From positions 1 through 46,232 of the forward strand of contig BAIF02000097.1 in assembly GCA_000509105.1 (NCBI GenBank): a stretch of 46,232 nt of DNA, in the 5' to 3' direction. A program made the translations under genes and the position numbers. Source of the stretch: Clostridiales bacterium VE202-21 (GTDB lineage: Bacteria; Bacillota; Clostridia; Lachnospirales; Lachnospiraceae). The notes beneath the pieces were generated by a model, which was given only the letters and a program-made list of their open reading frames with translations, did not search any database and was not told the DNA's origin. Positions 25,795 to 35,275 of this stretch are shown one piece after another; within the stretch, counting starts at the first letter, position 1; every line of letters begins with the position of its first letter.

Positions 25795-26648
25795 ATGGAT
25801 AACAATGTTGTTGCGAAAGTTTCGGCGGCAATTGAGTTTATTGAGGAGCATTTGATGGAAAAACTGGATTTGGATCGTATCTCGAATGCTGTTCATTATT
25901 CTAAGTATTATCTTCACAGAGTTTTTGTGCGTACGGTTGGGCTGACGATCCATGATTATGTGCAGCGCAGGCAGCTGACGGAAGCGGCTAAGCTTTTGGT
26001 TTTTTCTGAGAAACCGATTGTTGAGATTGCGGCGGCAGCGGGGTATGAAAGCCAGCAGGCATTTACAAATATTTTTAGGGAGATGTATAAGCTGCCGCCC
26101 AATCAATATCGCAGGAATGAAAAGTTTTATCCTTTGCAGTTGAGATTTCAGTTTGAGGGGGAATATGGAATGCTTCAAAGTAAAGATCTTATGGAATGGA
26201 GTATTGATTTTGCGGCAGAAGATGATATTCCCTGCTGGATGGATCTGGTGCGTCTTGTTATTGATGGGTTTCCGCATTTGTATGAAGATGAATATGAGGC
26301 GGAGCTGAAACGTCGGATTAGATGCAGGCAGGCTCTCATTTTAAAGGACGGATCGATTGCGGTGGGGATTATGCTTTTTCATATGAAAACGGGAGCATTG
26401 ATTTTATGGGGACCCACCCTCTTTACAGGGATAAAGGGATTCCGAAGGCTTTTTTGGAGAAGGTTTTGAGCGAACTGGTCGTGGGGAAGGAGATCAGCGT
26501 TACCACATTCAGGGAGGGCGATAAAGCGGATACAGGGCAGCGCCGGGAGATTCAGGGACTGGGCTTTTCGGAGGCGGAGCTGCTGGTTGAGTTTGGCTAT
26601 CCCACACAGCGCTTTGTCTTATCTGAGGAGGCTGTAAATAATGAATGA
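25795..26648 (+). pseudogene. AraC helix-turn-helix fused to a GNAT domain, one-base frameshift
   Basis: Restored, the protein has about 284 residues. Residues 1-105 are an AraC-type DNA-binding domain (IEEHLMEKLDLDRISNAVHY, then IVEIAAAAGYESQQAFTNIF). Residues about 135-284 resemble a GNAT acetyltransferase (MGTHPLYRDKGIPKAFLEKV, FREGDKADTGQRREI, LGFSEAELLVEFGYPTQRF). The frame breaks at about 26396, where GCATTGATT should read GCAATTGATT. AGGAGGAG before the ATG supports the start. Its stop overlaps the helD start by 8 bp. It would act as a regulator that senses or uses an acyl donor; the target is unknown. Confidence 0.75.
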
Positions 26649-28724
26649 GCATAGCAGAAGTGATAAGAAAACGGAAAGTGAATGTGTTGAAACCGTGCAG
26701 TTCCCGGATGAGGCCGCTTACCTGGAGATGATCAATGGGAAATTAGATGCCGCTCTGCAGGAGGCCCGTTCCAATGTGGAACGGATGGACCAAGAGTATA
26801 TGGATGCGAAAAGATACATGGCAGATTACCGCGGGGAGCTTGATCCTCATGAAATGTTCCAAAACGAGTTGGTGCTCAGGCAGATCGACCATACGGGGCT
26901 TTCGCCGCAGAGGTGTGGGAAAAACTTTCAAAGCTGAAAGGGTCCCCCTATTTCGCCCGGATCGATTTTCAGGAAGAGGGCAGGGAAAGGACCGAAAAGT
27001 TCTATATTGGGCGTTTTACTTTCAATTATGAAAATGAACTTCTGATATATGACTGGCGCTCTCCGGTTGCCGGGATGTTTTATGACTGTGAACCCGGACC
27101 GGCTGGATACGACGCCCCCATGGGCAGAATTGAGGGAAACCTGATACGCAGACGCCAGTTTAAGATAAAAGACGGTGAATTGGAATATACGCTGGAAAGC
27201 GCGGTAAATATTCAGGATGATGTTTTACAGCGGGAGTTGTCCCACACTTCGGATGAAAAGATGAAATCGATCATTTCCACTATCCAAAAGGAACAGAACC
27301 AAATCATCCGAAACGAAAATGCCGGAACCATTCTCATTCAGGGGGTGGCGGGCTCCGGGAAAACATCCATAGCGCTGCACCGGATTGCATTTTTACTGTA
27401 CCGGTTCAAGGACAGGCTGAAGGCGGGAAATATCACAATTATTTCGCCTAATAAAGTCTTTGGAGATTACATATCTACCGTTCTTCCGGAATTGGGCGAG
27501 GAACCCATTTACGGTGTAAGCTTTGCCGATATAGCCGCCGTTTTGCTGGAGGGAGTCATTGCCTATGAGCCGGATAAAGATCCTCTGGAAACCAACGACG
27601 CAAAATGGGCTGAGCGGGCGCGCTTCAAATCTACTTTAGAATTTGTGGAAAAGATGGACGCCTTCTTAGAGGAACTGCCCCACTTTATCTTTGAACCCCA
27701 AGCCTATACTTTCGGACGCTTTACTGCTGAGGCTGACTTTATACAAAGCCGTTTCCTTGCTTACCCTTCATATCCAATCAAAAAAAGGCTGCAGCAGACC
27801 GCGGAAGATATCCATGACCGTTTTAATACGGACAACTTCATGGACGACGATATTCCACGCCCGGGAAGCATATTAAAGAGCCTGAAAAAAATGCTGAAGA
27901 TAAAAAACAGCCTGGCCCTCTATAAAGCGTTCTATCAATGGCTTGGACAACCCGGCATGCTCGTATTCCCTGCAAAGCAGACCCTGGAATGGGCGGATGT
28001 ATACCCGTTTCTCTATCTGCACGCGTCCTTTGAGGGCCTGCAGGAAAGTAAGCGGATAAAGCATCTGGTAATCGACGAAATGCAGGACTACACCCCCATC
28101 CAATATGCTGTCATCAACCGCCTGTTTTCATGTCCCAAAACCATCCTGGGAGATTTCGGGCAGTTTATCAATCCCAACCATCTCAACACTATAGAAGACC
28201 TGTGCCGCCAGTACTGCGAAGCAAGCCTGGTGGAATTAACCAAAAGCTACCGCTCAACATACGAAATCATCACATTTGCAAAGAAAATCCAGCAGACGGC
28301 CCGCTTAGAGCCCATAGAACGCCACGGCCCTGCGCCGCAGCTGATCCCATGCGAAGACACCCGGGACGAAATCCGAAAAATCAAAAAGGCAATAAAAACC
28401 TTCCAAGAAAGCGGATACGTATCTATGGGAATCATCCTGAAAACAAACAAAAAAGCTGCTGCAGTACATAAACAGCTCTCCCGGGATCACGAGATCCACC
28501 TGATCTCCCCCGAAAGCACCAGCTTCACCAACGGAATATCCATCACCTCCATCCAAATGTCAAAAGGCTTAGAATTCGACGAAGTCATAATCCTGGATGC
28601 AGACTCCGAAACCTACAAAACCCAATACGATAAAGGTCTCCTCTACATAGCCGCCACCAGAGCCATGCACCGGCTCACAATACTATATACAGGCTCCCCA
28701 TCCCCATACCTGCCAAAGAAATAA
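26641..28724 (+). pseudogene. helD: HelD-like RNA polymerase recycling helicase, one-base frameshift
   Basis: Restored, the protein has about 694 residues, near the size of HelD. Residues 1-80 are the N-terminal coiled coil that enters RNA polymerase; then IYDWRSPVAGMFYD, QFKIKDGELEYTL and EQNQIIRNENAG, hallmarks of HelD. Walker A is GVAGSGKTS near residue 238, Walker B is VIDEMQDYTPIQYA near 475, and the later motifs are SIQMSKGLEFDEVI and YIAATRAMHRL. The frame breaks at 26895-26898, where a G-run of four should be five (ACGGGGCT). HelD uses ATP to release stalled polymerase. The last 450 bases become strikingly C-rich and G-poor. Confidence 0.85.
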
Positions 28725-28727
28725 AAG

Positions 28728-28787
28728 ACAAAAAACCCAAACACTCCCCCAACCCAATCCGCCGCTCCCCATAATTTCCCCAAAAAT
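28728..28787 (+). terminator. Possible Rho-dependent termination region (rut-like)
   Basis: Directly after the helD stop, 28728-28760 has no G at all and 16 C in 33 bases, and only two G occur up to 28787. No hairpin with a T-run follows. C-rich, G-poor, unstructured RNA after a stop codon is what the Rho factor binds. The 3' part of helD shows the same bias. Confidence 0.4.
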
Positions 28788-28962
28788 GAGCAAATTTCCT
28801 GTCTAGATGAAGCCCTTCCATCAGGCGCCACCACAGCCCAATTTACTCATAGCCAAATATCTCTTCTTGTGTATCGCTGTGTATTGTGTTAGTCTTGAAT
28901 CATAAAGTCACGAAAGAAAACAGCAGAAAGTGAAAGCAGTAAATACAAGGAGGTCTTTCAGT

Positions 28963-29940
28963 ATGGCTACCATTAAAGATGTAGCAAAGCATGCGGATGT
29001 GGGAATTGCTACGGTTTCCCGCATGATTAACGGAACCGGTTATGTTTCGGAAAGTTCCAGAAAAAGGATTGAGGAAGCGATCCGTGAACTCAATTTTATT
29101 CCGAACGAACGTGCGCGGAATTTATCAAGGAAAAAGTCGGGAATCATAGGGGTGATTATTCCTGATTTCCAGACTCCGTTCTATGCTTCGTTTATCCGCC
29201 AGGTAGAGATAGAACTGTACAGATATGGGTATAAGACGATGGTCTGCAATACGGTTAAGACGAGTGACCGGGAGCAGGAATATATTGATATGCTGGACCG
29301 GAATATTGTGGATGGGCTTATTACCTGCGCCCTGTCTGTGGAGGATACGGTGTATCAGCAGATCGACAAGCCGATTGTCAGCATGGACCATGATCTGGGG
29401 CCTAAGATACCGCTGATCCACTCTGACCACCGCAAGGGCGGAAGGATTCTGGCGGAATATCTGGTGGAACAGGGGTGCAGGAGAGTGATCCAGATCGGCG
29501 GATTTTTCCGGGTAAATACACCATCTAATGACCGGTATCTGGAATTTGAAAATGTGATGAATAAATACCATATCTCAGTCCGCACGTTGGAAATGGAGTG
29601 GAACCGGATGGACTATTCCTATTATGTAGATCTGCTGAAAAATTATGAAGATGAAGTGCGGCAGGCAGACGGGATATTTGCTTCTGATATGGGGGCCATC
29701 GCGCTGTATCATTTTGTGACCGACATGGGGATAAAGGTGCCCCGGGATTTGAAAATAGTGGGATATGACGGTACAGATTTTACCCGCATGGTGACACCGG
29801 TTGTGACAGCTGTCTGTCAGGATATTCCGCTCCTGGCTAAGAAATGTGTGGATACAATTATGAAACTGATACAGGGAGATCAGGATATTGAGTACCACCA
29901 GATTACGGACGTGTATCTTCAGAAGGGCGGAACTGCTTAA
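28963..29940 (+). CDS. LacI-family transcriptional regulator
   Basis: The protein has 325 residues. The N-terminal headpiece is clear: ATIKDVAKHADVGIATVSRM, then NGTGYVSESSRKRIEEAI and FIPNERARNLS. A periplasmic-binding-protein fold follows (GVIIPDFQTPFYASFIRQVE, IVSMDHD, VGYDGTDF). AGGAGG lies 9 nt before the ATG at 28963; the in-frame ATG at 28930 is rejected. It faces the catabolic operon downstream. The two GGAAACGTTT sites behind it are its likely operators, so the operon should be induced when the imported sugar or a product binds here. Confidence 0.9.
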   Translation: MATIKDVAKHADVGIATVSRMINGTGYVSESSRKRIEEAIRELNFIPNERARNLSRKKSGIIGVIIPDFQTPFYASFIRQVEIELYRYGYKTMVCNTVKTSDREQEYIDMLDRNIVDGLITCALSVEDTVYQQIDKPIVSMDHDLGPKIPLIHSDHRKGGRILAEYLVEQGCRRVIQIGGFFRVNTPSNDRYLEFENVMNKYHISVRTLEMEWNRMDYSYYVDLLKNYEDEVRQADGIFASDMGAIALYHFVTDMGIKVPRDLKIVGYDGTDFTRMVTPVVTAVCQDIPLLAKKCVDTIMKLIQGDQDIEYHQITDVYLQKGGTA

Positions 29941-29986
29941 AGATAGAATTGTTAAAAATGACTAAAATAAGAATTATTACTGTTTT

Positions 29987-30033
29987 ATGGAAACGTTTCC
30001 TTTATGCATAATGCTGCTATGGAAACGTTTTTA
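29987..30033 (+). promoter_or_regulatory. Two LacI/CcpA-type operators 32 bp apart
   Basis: The sites ATGGAAACGTTTCCT (29987-30001) and ATGGAAACGTTTTTA (30019-30033). The first fully matches the cre consensus WTGNAANCGNWNNCW and is a perfect GGAAAC/GTTTCC palindrome; the second has one mismatch. A 32-bp interval is about three helical turns, so both face the same side of the DNA. They lie between lacI and the promoter at 30078. Confidence 0.75.
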
Positions 30034-30077
30034 TAATGTTTATTAGTAACAAATAAATAAAAAATGATAAAAATACA

Positions 30078-30106
30078 TTGACAATACTGGTAAAAGTGCA
30101 TAAAAT
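30078..30106 (+). promoter_or_regulatory. Promoter of the ABC/dehydrogenase operon
   Basis: A perfect TTGACA, a 17-nt spacer and TAAAAT. It leaves a leader of about 250 nt before the first recognised gene at 30364. The leader has a 10-bp hairpin with a three-base loop (GTTCTGCAGC/GCTGCAGAAC, 30182-30204) and another with arms CTTTCAA/TTGAAAG (30318-30349). Confidence 0.75.
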
Positions 30107-30283
30107 TAATACATGGTCGACAGGACATTGCATTACGAACTTGTTACTGAGAATGTTCCGTAACGAATGCTCTGGCGGGCGGTTCTGCAGCAAAGCTGCA
30201 GAACAAGAGATAATCAACGCATGCGAAAGTAAAAAAATCCGGATAGGGATCAAGGGTGAAATAATTTTAGAAGAAAGGAAAAA

Positions 30284-30346
30284 ATGCAGGCACACCGATC
30301 ACCCTGTGTGTATGCATCTTTCAATTACAAGCGGACTTGTGCTTGA
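30284..30346 (+). CDS. Possible 20-residue leader peptide
   Basis: AAAGGAAAAA precedes an ATG that reads MQAHRSPCVYASFNYKRTCA and stops 17 nt before the dehydrogenase start. The stop lies inside the hairpin with arms CTTTCAA/TTGAAAG. The dehydrogenase itself has a poor ribosome binding site, so translation of this peptide could open the structure and permit its expression. This is inferred from position only; it may be chance. Confidence 0.3.
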   Translation: MQAHRSPCVYASFNYKRTCA

Positions 30347-30363
30347 AAGTCTTGGTACATAGT

Positions 30364-31362
30364 ATGAAACAGGTAAAATGGGCGGTCGCTGGCACAGGCT
30401 ATATCGCCAATGAATTTGCAAAAGGGATGCAGGAAGTAGAGGATGCCGTACTTGCGGCAGTTGTTTCAAGAAGTATAGTAAGTGGAAGGGCATTTGCCCA
30501 GAAATATGGCTGCGATCAGGTGTATACAGACTTTGAGGGTATGCTGGAACAGGAAGAGATCGATATTGTGTACATAGCTACTCCGAATGACTGCCATTAT
30601 GCATATATCATGGCGGCGCTCGACAGAGGAATCCCTGTGCTGAGTGAAAAGCCAATGGTAGATAATCAGCGTCAGCTGGATGAAGTGTTCAAAAAAGCAG
30701 AGGAGAAACAGGTCTTTGTGATGGAGGGAATGTGGACAAGATGCTTCCCGGCGGTAATAGAAGCCAGGAATTGGATAGAAAAGGGCAGGATCGGAAAGCC
30801 TCTGGCCGTACACGCGTCTTTTGATATCAAACCGGACATTGACGACTGGCAGCCGTGGAAGGGCGGTGTGCAGCATGCTGCGGGAGCGCTCAGAGACGTG
30901 GGGATCTACTCGCTTGCGATGGCATATCTTGCATTCCCGGAGGGACCGGTTCAGGTTTATTCCACAATGAAGTCTAACGGGGAAGTGGATGAGAGTTTCC
31001 ATATGCTGCTGGAGTACGAAGATGGCGGGGCCGCATTTGTTGGAGGTGCATTTAATCAGGTAAGTACACCTGAGACGGAAATTGTCGGGGAAGAGGGCAG
31101 AATCATAATCGGTTCAGAATTTTGGCATCCGACTACGGCTACACTGATCATGAATGATGGTACTAAGGAAAAGTATATGGAGACATATCCAGCCTCCGGA
31201 TTCCAGTTCGAGATTCGGGAAGTACAGAAGTGCCTTAGAGACAAAACGCTGGAATGCCCGCATTTTACCTGGGAAGAAACCAGGAAGATTGCAGCCTTAA
31301 TAGAAAATACGAGAAAAGACTGGGGCATCTATTACAAGGCAGACACGGAAGGAGAAGTTTAG
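30364..31362 (+). CDS. Gfo/Idh/MocA-family oxidoreductase
   Basis: The protein has 332 residues. VAGTGYIANEFAKGM is the dinucleotide-binding motif, VLSEKPMVDN has the catalytic-region Glu-Lys-Pro of the family, and GALRDVGIYSLAMAYL is in the C-terminal sheet domain with the conserved D..Y. These enzymes use NAD(P) to oxidise or reduce sugars, inositols and related polyols. The ATG at 30364 is preferred over an in-frame GTG at 30337 that lies inside a hairpin. It is the first enzyme of an operon ending with an RbsABC-like importer, so it probably acts on the imported compound. Confidence 0.85.
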   Translation: MKQVKWAVAGTGYIANEFAKGMQEVEDAVLAAVVSRSIVSGRAFAQKYGCDQVYTDFEGMLEQEEIDIVYIATPNDCHYAYIMAALDRGIPVLSEKPMVDNQRQLDEVFKKAEEKQVFVMEGMWTRCFPAVIEARNWIEKGRIGKPLAVHASFDIKPDIDDWQPWKGGVQHAAGALRDVGIYSLAMAYLAFPEGPVQVYSTMKSNGEVDESFHMLLEYEDGGAAFVGGAFNQVSTPETEIVGEEGRIIIGSEFWHPTTATLIMNDGTKEKYMETYPASGFQFEIREVQKCLRDKTLECPHFTWEETRKIAALIENTRKDWGIYYKADTEGEV

Positions 31363-31365
31363 GAC

Positions 31366-32361
31366 ATGAAGGGCGCAATCAAACAAATCTGTGTCCTGGT
31401 AGATGATCTGGATACAGCAATGAAAAACTACTGGGAGAAATTTGGAATAGGACCATGGGATATCCGCCATTTTACGCCGGATACGGTCAGAGATTTTTAT
31501 GTACATAACGAACACATTGAAGCGGGATTTGATTTTATCTGTGCGGTAACCTGGGAGGGAGATGTAGAGTATGAACTGATCCAGCCGGTCGAAGGCCCGA
31601 ATATCTATTGGGATTATCTGAAAAAATACGGAAGCGGCCTTCACCATTTTAAAATTGTGATTCCGGATGACGAAGAACTGAAAGCATATGTAAAAGAACT
31701 GGAGGAGAAAGGACTCAAGGTGATGCAGACGGGGTGGATCGATAACGATGTCCACTATTATGTGGATTCTCACGAGCAGCTGGGACTGACACTCGAGCTT
31801 GGAAACGGAGGCAGAATCGGCGAGGCTCCGGAAGTATATCCGGCAAAGAATGCCAAGAGACCAGTGTCCCACAGGCAGAATATCAAACAAATTGCAATTG
31901 TCGTGGACGATGCAGAAAAATACATGAAGAATTACGCTTATTATCTTGGAATTGACGGATGGGATGTGAGGCATTTTACACCGGAGAAGTTAAGAGACTT
32001 TAAGGTGAACGGCGTGCACATTACAAAAGGATTTGATTTTATCTGTGCGGTGAAATGGGTTGGCGGCATGGAGATCGAGATCATACAGCCCATAAAAGGG
32101 GATAACATTTACTGGGATTTCCTTGAAAAGCATGGCCCCGGGTTCCATCATATCAAAGATGTATACCCGGATGAGGAGATCAAAGAGGAATGCAGGAGAC
32201 TGAGCGGATACGAAGTCCGGATCATGCAGACGGGATGGATCGATGGAGACAACCATTATTACATGAGCACAGAGGAACTCCTCCGCATGATTGTAGAATT
32301 CGGCAATGGCGGAAGGATTGAAGCGCCGGATTACGTATATTACGCGGAGAACGGGAAATAA
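31366..32361 (+). CDS. Tandem VOC (glyoxalase-like) protein
   Basis: The protein has 331 residues and two homologous halves, 1-155 and about 168-331. Each half repeats the same core: IKQI..VVDD, WD(I/V)RHFTP, (G)FDFICAV, (E)(I/L)IQP..G.NIYWD, GxHH(F/I)K and MQTGWID. The conserved His and Glu residues suggest a metal site. VOC enzymes include glyoxalase I, dioxygenases and sugar epimerases. It starts 3 nt after the dehydrogenase stop, so the two are cotranscribed and may act in sequence. The substrate is unknown; a metal-dependent lyase or epimerase is the likeliest role. Confidence 0.85.
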   Translation: MKGAIKQICVLVDDLDTAMKNYWEKFGIGPWDIRHFTPDTVRDFYVHNEHIEAGFDFICAVTWEGDVEYELIQPVEGPNIYWDYLKKYGSGLHHFKIVIPDDEELKAYVKELEEKGLKVMQTGWIDNDVHYYVDSHEQLGLTLELGNGGRIGEAPEVYPAKNAKRPVSHRQNIKQIAIVVDDAEKYMKNYAYYLGIDGWDVRHFTPEKLRDFKVNGVHITKGFDFICAVKWVGGMEIEIIQPIKGDNIYWDFLEKHGPGFHHIKDVYPDEEIKEECRRLSGYEVRIMQTGWIDGDNHYYMSTEELLRMIVEFGNGGRIEAPDYVYYAENGK

Positions 32362-32469
32362 GTGGGCCATCTCTGGTTTAACGCAGATGATTCGGAGAAG
32401 AGGACGGGGAAGGGCCTCCCGTGGATGGCGTCTTTAGGAGAAAAGTAAAAGAACAGGAGCGGAAAAAAT

Positions 32470-33534
32470 ATGAAAAAGAAAATTGTGAGTCTGGTACTAA
32501 GCATGGTAATGACGACAGCACTTTTGGCAGGATGCGGCAGTGTCGAGGATTCCGGAAAGGATTCCGGCAGCCAGGCAGAGAGCGGCCAGACAGAGGATAA
32601 AGCAGAGAAAAAAGAAGATGGAAATTACACGATTGCAGTAGTACCAAAGCTGACGGCGCTGGCATGGTATGAGAGAATGGAAGAGGGCGTTGATGAGTAT
32701 GCAAAAGATAACGGGGTGGATGCATTCTTCACAGGGCCGTCCGAGGCGGACGGCGCGCTGCAGGCACAGTGTATTGAGGATTTAATCTCACAGGGCGTGG
32801 ATGCCATCTGTGTAGTACCGTTTTCCACGGAGTCACTGGAGCCGGTACTAAAGAAAGCAAGGGATCAGGGCATTGTAGTAATCACACATGAGGCTCCGGG
32901 CATGACCAACGCAGACTATGACATTGAGGCATTTAATAACGACGAGTACGGTAATCATCTGATGGAAGCGCTTGGCGACTCCTGCCAGGGAAAAGGCGAG
33001 TATGTGCAGACGGTAGGGGCACTGACAAGCGCGTCTCATATGGAATGGGTAGCAGCAGCGGAGGCACTGCAAAAGGAGAAATATCCTGACATGAAAAAAT
33101 ACGGAGACCTTATCGAAACATCTGACGACCAGGATACCGCATATAACAAAGTGAAAGAGGCACTGACGGCAAATCCGGGTATCGTGGGAATCCAGGGCTC
33201 CGCAATGCCGGATGTTGCAGGTGCCGCACTGGCTGTAGAAGAAATGGGGATGTCAGGAAAGATTAAGATTGTGGGAACGGCTCTTGTTTCTAATGCTGGC
33301 GAGTATGTAAAGAACGGCACCATTGATATGATCAGCTTCTGGGATCCTGCACTGGCAGGAAAAGCCATGGTAGAGACGGCCGTAAAGCTCCTCAATGGCG
33401 AAACAATCGAAGACGGTGTTGATCTTGGTGTGGAAGGTTACAATGAGATGACGCTGGACGGAAATATTCTGATTGGAAATGCATGGATTGATGTGACCAA
33501 AGACAATGTAGATGATCCGGCATACGATTTCTGA
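32470..33534 (+). CDS. Sugar ABC transporter substrate-binding lipoprotein
   Basis: The protein has 354 residues. A signal sequence ends in the lipobox LLAGC, followed by a Ser/Gly/Lys linker. The mature part is a type 1 periplasmic-binding fold (YTIAVVPKLTALAWYERMEE, EDLISQGVDAICVVP, GIQGSAMPDVAGAALAVEEM, MISFWDPALAGKAMV). The WDP motif and overall pattern resemble the RhaS/LsrB group, often annotated for autoinducer-2, but sugars such as rhamnose are also bound by this group. AGGAG precedes the ATG. It is the binding component for the ATPase and permeases downstream. Confidence 0.85.
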   Translation: MKKKIVSLVLSMVMTTALLAGCGSVEDSGKDSGSQAESGQTEDKAEKKEDGNYTIAVVPKLTALAWYERMEEGVDEYAKDNGVDAFFTGPSEADGALQAQCIEDLISQGVDAICVVPFSTESLEPVLKKARDQGIVVITHEAPGMTNADYDIEAFNNDEYGNHLMEALGDSCQGKGEYVQTVGALTSASHMEWVAAAEALQKEKYPDMKKYGDLIETSDDQDTAYNKVKEALTANPGIVGIQGSAMPDVAGAALAVEEMGMSGKIKIVGTALVSNAGEYVKNGTIDMISFWDPALAGKAMVETAVKLLNGETIEDGVDLGVEGYNEMTLDGNILIGNAWIDVTKDNVDDPAYDF

Positions 33535-33546
33535 TTCATAGATTAT

Positions 33547-33594
33547 AAAAACAGGGGTGGGAGGTTCTCAATGGAGCGGCATCCCACCTGTTTT
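33547..33594 (+). terminator. Leaky terminator inside the operon
   Basis: Arms AAAACAGG and CCTGTTTT with an inner TGGGA/TCCCA stem (two unpaired G), followed by TTTTC. It lies just after the binding-protein gene. Such sites usually keep the binding protein more abundant than the transporter. Confidence 0.65.
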
Positions 33595-33638
33595 CATATC
33601 TGTCAGCAGACTGTATTGCTTAATAGCTTAGATGCGGA

Positions 33639-33668
33639 GTAACAGTTCAGGCAGGCCTGAAATGCTGC
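33639..33668. repeat. Dispersed palindrome, degraded copy 3
   Basis: The left arm GTAACAGTTCAGGC matches copies 1 and 2; the right arm GCCTGAA then diverges (ATGCTGC instead of CTGTTAC). It lies between the binding-protein and ATPase genes. Confidence 0.6.
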
Positions 33669-33778
33669 ATACGGAAACGTCAAGTAATACGATACCCCGA
33701 TGGGATTATAAAAGGAGCGCTTTCGGAATCCTGGGCACAAAGAGTTTCGGGAGTACTCAAGAAAAGTGGAAGAAAATT

Positions 33779-35275
33779 ATGGATAAAATATTTCTGAAAT
33801 TAGAAAACATTAAGAAATCATTCGGCGGAGTTCAGGCGCTTAAAAACGTGGGATTGGAAATCAGGGCCGGTGAGATCCACTGTCTTGCAGGAGAAAACGG
33901 TTGTGGGAAATCAACGCTGATCAAGGTGATTTCCGGAGCCCATGACCCGACAGCAGGATCCATATATATTGAAGGAGAAAAAATAGGGAAACTGACACCC
34001 ATTGATTCGATCCGAAAGGGAATCCAGGTGATTTACCAGGATTTTGCGGTGTTCCCCAATCTGACGGCAGCCGAGAACATTGCTATGAATCATGCTCTTC
34101 TGACTGGTGCGAAGACCATGAACTGGAAGAGGTCCAGGGAGCTTGCCATCCGTGCAATGGAACAGATTGGCGCCCATATGGATCCGGATGTTCTGGTGGA
34201 AAGGCTTTCCATAGCCAATAAACAGATGGTGGCGATCTGCCGTGCGATTATAAATGATGCCAAACTGCTGATTCTGGACGAGCCGACAACGGCGCTTACC
34301 CAAAAGGAGGTCGGCATGCTCAACACCATAATAAGGAATCTGAAGGCTAAGGGCATGGCAATTGTGATTGTAAATCACAAACTGGATGAAATCTATGAGA
34401 TCGCGGACAGGCTGACCATCTTAAGAAACGGTGAGAACGTGGCGACCGGGCCGATTGAGGAGTTTGACAGAAAACGGTTCATTAAATGCATGACCGGGCG
34501 CGATGTGGATGAGGTGTATTACCGCCCCGAGGGCAGCAGAGAAGTCATTCTGAAAGTGGAGAATCTTACGAGAAAAGGGTCATTTGAGGATGTCAGCTTT
34601 GACCTGAAAAAAGGCGAGATTCTTGGCATTACAGGGCTTCTGGGTTCCGGCCGCGGGGAACTGGGAGATGCGCTGTTCGGCATTGCTCCGGCCAGCGGGG
34701 GAAAGATTACTCTGAATGGTAAGCCTGTATCCATCAAGTCAATAGGAGATGCCATGAAAGCGAATATCGCATATGTACCGGAGGACCGGCTTACCCAGGG
34801 GCTTTTCCTGGACTGTACAATCCAGGAGAACACCGTGGCGGCATCCATTCGGAAATACCTGAAAAAAGGCAGGCTGAACTATGGGGAGATGTATGATGCG
34901 ACACAGGCCTGGATCCAGAAGATCGGCTGTAATGCGAAGTCGCCGAGACCGCTCATCCGGACTCTTTCCGGAGGAAATGCGCAGAAAATGGTCATTGCCA
35001 AGTGGCTGAATACCAATCCGTCTCTGCTTGTGCTCAACGGTCCTACCGTGGGTGTGGATATCGGTTCTAAGGCAGACATTCATAAGATACTGAGGGAACT
35101 GGCAGAGCAGGGAGTTGGAATTATCGTGATATCGGATGATGTCAGTGAGCTGATACAGAACTGCAGCAAGATTCTGATTATGAAGAACGGAAAGACTGCA
35201 GGCAGCATCAGTTCAAAAGAGCTGGATGAGACAAGGCTTTCCCGGCTGCTTACGGGTGAGGAGGAGACAGTATGA
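33779..35275 (+). CDS. Sugar ABC transporter ATP-binding protein (RbsA-like, double domain)
   Basis: The protein has 498 residues and two ATPase domains. The first has Walker A GENGCGKST, signature LSIANKQMVAICRAI and Walker B LLILDEPTTAL. The second has a degenerate Walker A (GLLGSGRGELGDALFG), typical of the RbsA/XylG/MglA group, signature LSGGNAQKMVIAKWL and an altered Walker B (LLVLNGPTVGVD, with Asn-Gly in place of Asp-Glu). The ATG at 33779 has GTGGAAG before it; the longer frame from 33632 overlaps the palindrome and is rejected. It powers the two permeases that follow. Confidence 0.9.
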   Translation: MDKIFLKLENIKKSFGGVQALKNVGLEIRAGEIHCLAGENGCGKSTLIKVISGAHDPTAGSIYIEGEKIGKLTPIDSIRKGIQVIYQDFAVFPNLTAAENIAMNHALLTGAKTMNWKRSRELAIRAMEQIGAHMDPDVLVERLSIANKQMVAICRAIINDAKLLILDEPTTALTQKEVGMLNTIIRNLKAKGMAIVIVNHKLDEIYEIADRLTILRNGENVATGPIEEFDRKRFIKCMTGRDVDEVYYRPEGSREVILKVENLTRKGSFEDVSFDLKKGEILGITGLLGSGRGELGDALFGIAPASGGKITLNGKPVSIKSIGDAMKANIAYVPEDRLTQGLFLDCTIQENTVAASIRKYLKKGRLNYGEMYDATQAWIQKIGCNAKSPRPLIRTLSGGNAQKMVIAKWLNTNPSLLVLNGPTVGVDIGSKADIHKILRELAEQGVGIIVISDDVSELIQNCSKILIMKNGKTAGSISSKELDETRLSRLLTGEEETV

